Below are positions 7,397 through 8,775 of a stretch of 8,775 nucleotides of DNA, one piece after another. Made by a program: the position numbers and the translations under genes. This stretch comes from Erysipelotrichaceae bacterium. Lineage in GTDB: Bacteria; Bacillota_I; Bacilli_A; Erysipelotrichales; Coprobacillaceae. The notes beneath the pieces were generated by a model. That model saw only the letters and a list, made by a program, of their open reading frames with translations. It ran no database searches and was not told the origin of the DNA. Numbering within the stretch: position 1 is the stretch's first letter; the number at the start of each line of letters is the position of its first letter. The stretch covers positions 1 through 8,775 of the forward strand of contig JAJQGQ010000111.1 in NCBI GenBank assembly GCA_021200395.1. The letters are read 5' to 3'.

Positions 7397-7433
7397 GATT
7401 TTTCCAAAATTTTAGGTTTGCATCAGCGTTTAC

Positions 7434-7447
7434 TTTTCGAGACTACT
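7434..7447 (-). repeat. IS right terminal inverted repeat
   Basis: On the minus strand this reads AGTAGTCTCGAAAA, matching the left repeat at 12 of 14 positions. No matching direct repeat is evident outside the two ends. Confidence 0.6.
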
Positions 7448-7491
7448 CCTAAATCTTCATAAACTTCAATATATTCAAATGCTAATAAAAT

Positions 7492-8475
7492 CTAATTTTT
7501 TATAGTTACTTTACCTAAAACAAATGGTATGTAATTATTTATAAAAGGTAACAATATTGACTCAATTAACATTACTATCAAACAAAATATCAATCCTTCC
7601 AACAAACCCAACGAAGGCAAAAAATTATCAAAAAATTTATAATCAACTAAACGAACAATTTCAATAATAAACATATGAGTAACTAATATAATAATGCTGT
7701 TTTTTCCAACATATAATAGGTACCCCCCCCCGATGATTTTGCTACTATTAACAAAGAAATGACACAATTGCAATAATAAATAAGAGCCTATTACACTATC
7801 AACAATATAAATAAAACCATTTGAAAATTCTAAAGAGACTAAGTTCACATTGCCATTTAAAGTGAGTAGTAATATAAATATTAATAAAATAATAAAATTA
7901 TTTGTTAGGTTATTCATTTTCATAAAAATGTTTCTACCATAAAATCCTACAGAAAAAAATCCGAAACCTATCAATATTCTCCATAAGACAGTTAAATATA
8001 CATCAGAAATAGAGACAAAAACTCCAACAATTAATGATATTACTGAACATATAAAAGGTAATTTATTCTTATCTATTTTATATATGATAAAAAAGATTAG
8101 CTGTGAAAAGAACATGCATGGTAAAAACCATTCTGTAGAAATGCCTTGCATTGTAATCAATTTATACATACCTGCAATTATTCCATTGATAAATCCATTT
8201 TTATAAGAAAGTATATTGATTAGAAAACTGAACAATATGCCAAATAGAAAATAAGGTACAAACGTTGTTACTAAATGCTTTTTTAAAGAAAAAATATCAG
8301 AATTATTATAAAAACTCTTTTCTCTATATAATATTCCAGAAACTATAAAGAAAAATGGCATATGAAATGCATAAATTATTTTAATAATTATGTTTGTTTG
8401 CGAATAACAGTGGCCTATGACCATAAGTATTATTGCTATTCCTTTTGCTAAATCTACAATTTTATTTCTAATCAT
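7492..8475 (-). CDS. Membrane acyltransferase, acyltransferase-3 family, with a G9 tract
   Basis: A 327-residue integral membrane protein with about ten hydrophobic segments. Seen: an N-terminal RNKIVDLAKGIAIILMVIGH (3-22) with the family's key His22, FHMPFFFIVSGILYR (37-51), and the C-terminal YVGKNSIIILVTHMF (255-269). These mark acyltransferase-3 enzymes, which usually move acetyl or other acyl groups onto surface sugars; here the likely target is the polysaccharide built by the neighbours. The ATG at 8475 overlaps the upstream gene by eight bases and has GAGGAG about ten bases upstream, indicating translational coupling. Codons 249-251 are GGG GGG GGG, a run of nine Gs just before the conserved C-terminal motif. 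The frame is open with nine. Losing or gaining one G leads to a stop about 13 to 21 codons later, removing the last membrane segments, so the gene is probably phase-variable and is 'on' in this copy. Confidence 0.87.
   Translation of the reverse strand: MIRNKIVDLAKGIAIILMVIGHCYSQTNIIIKIIYAFHMPFFFIVSGILYREKSFYNNSDIFSLKKHLVTTFVPYFLFGILFSFLINILSYKNGFINGIIAGMYKLITMQGISTEWFLPCMFFSQLIFFIIYKIDKNKLPFICSVISLIVGVFVSISDVYLTVLWRILIGFGFFSVGFYGRNIFMKMNNLTNNFIILLIFILLLTLNGNVNLVSLEFSNGFIYIVDSVIGSYLLLQLCHFFVNSSKIIGGGYLLYVGKNSIIILVTHMFIIEIVRLVDYKFFDNFLPSLGLLEGLIFCLIVMLIESILLPFINNYIPFVLGKVTIKN
7723..7731 (-). repeat. Homopolymeric G9 (C9 on plus strand) tract within the acyltransferase gene
   Basis: Nine consecutive Gs on the coding strand encode Gly249-Gly251. 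Long G runs are rare in DNA this AT-rich and are prone to slipped-strand mispairing during replication, the usual basis of phase-variable surface-modification genes. Confidence 0.9.
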
Positions 8476-8773
8476 TTTTAGTTTTCTCCTCTTTTATTTG
8501 CCTAGTTATTTTTAATAATCCATTATAAAATCTCTTTAATATACAAATTATTGGTTTAGTAATTTTAGAAACTCTATAATATTGAATATATTTTAAATAT
8601 GCTTTATTAAAATTACCATTGCTTAAATATTTTGATACATAATTTTCAAAAAATCTTTTATTTGGTGCATTTACAAGCCAATTTAATATTATTGGATTAG
8701 AAAAAGCCTTTAAAATAATAGGTTTATTATACATTGGATCATTATCTATATACTCAAGTATAATATCAGTTAC
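8468..8773 (-). CDS. Unrecognised protein, C-terminal 101 residues (5' end off window)
   Basis: The frame is open from the right edge to the TAG at 8470-8468, so the internal ATG at 8734 is not the real start (no ribosome binding site is seen before it). The visible part is rich in Asn, Lys, Tyr and Ile, reads as a mostly helical soluble domain (for example NKRFFENYVSKYLSNGNF), and ends in a very basic, Lys-rich tail. No catalytic motif is visible. Its stop overlaps the acyltransferase start by eight bases, so the two are translationally coupled and it is probably another polysaccharide-assembly protein, perhaps a sugar transferase. That is inference from position alone. Confidence 0.6.
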   Translation of the reverse strand, partial: VTDIILEYIDNDPMYNKPIILKAFSNPIILNWLVNAPNKRFFENYVSKYLSNGNFNKAYLKYIQYYRVSKITKPIICILKRFYNGLLKITRQIKEEKTKND

Positions 8774-8775
8774 AA

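Larger units (their letters stand above)
5535..7447 (+). mobile_element. Insertion sequence, about 1.9 kb, with a single DDE transposase
   Basis: The element has one transposase gene read against the surrounding operon, with short imperfect terminal inverted repeats (12 of 14 bases matching). It carries a terminator-like stem near each end, the left one facing incoming plus-strand transcription. Its coding DNA is visibly richer in C-ending codons than its neighbours. I found no clear target-site duplication, and the exact ends may extend some bases outward: the left flank includes three GTT repeats of unclear origin. It probably damaged the GT4 gene and, lying antisense between operon genes, may be polar on everything downstream. 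Confidence 0.78.

Noticed and set aside
7426..7491. In-frame continuation after the acyltransferase TAG (22 codons, running into the IS end)
   Set aside because: The protein already has a normal length and end for its family. The extension runs into the IS repeat, so it is probably chance open frame.

Overview
The window looks like part of a surface-polysaccharide (capsule or exopolysaccharide) locus from a low-GC Bacillota-type bacterium. The supporting signs are very AT-rich DNA, strong AGGAG-type ribosome binding sites before most genes, tightly packed glycosyltransferase genes and the standard code (Trp is TGG wherever I read it). I cannot name the genus.

All host genes are on the minus strand, so transcription runs from high to low coordinates. 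In that order they are: an unrecognised gene entering from the right edge (8773-8468); a membrane acyltransferase of the acyltransferase-3 family (8475-7492); a 1.9-kb insertion sequence in the opposite orientation (about 5535-7447); the C-terminal remnant of a GT4-type glycosyltransferase (5521-5249); a GT2 glycosyltransferase cut by an in-frame TGA (5245-4364); a GT14 'core-2/I-branching' glycosyltransferase (4317-3406); a second, intact GT2 (3324-2251); and a multi-spanning Wzy-type polymerase (2224-1049). After a 141-base gap comes a P-loop NTPase with a possible PD-(D/E)xK-like N-terminus (907 to beyond the left edge). It resembles STAND-type defence NTPases and probably has its own promoter.

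Together the glycosyltransferases would build a lipid-linked repeat unit, the acyltransferase would decorate it and the polymerase would join units. The locus appears to be changing in three ways. The acyltransferase carries an in-frame run of nine G residues, a classic slipped-strand phase-variation signal and very out of place in this AT-rich DNA. One glycosyltransferase is reduced to its last 90 codons next to the IS, and its N-terminal part is not on the other side. The next glycosyltransferase has a premature stop. The strain may therefore make an altered polysaccharide or none, and the acyl modification may switch on and off.

I saw no tRNA, rRNA, CRISPR array or replication origin.
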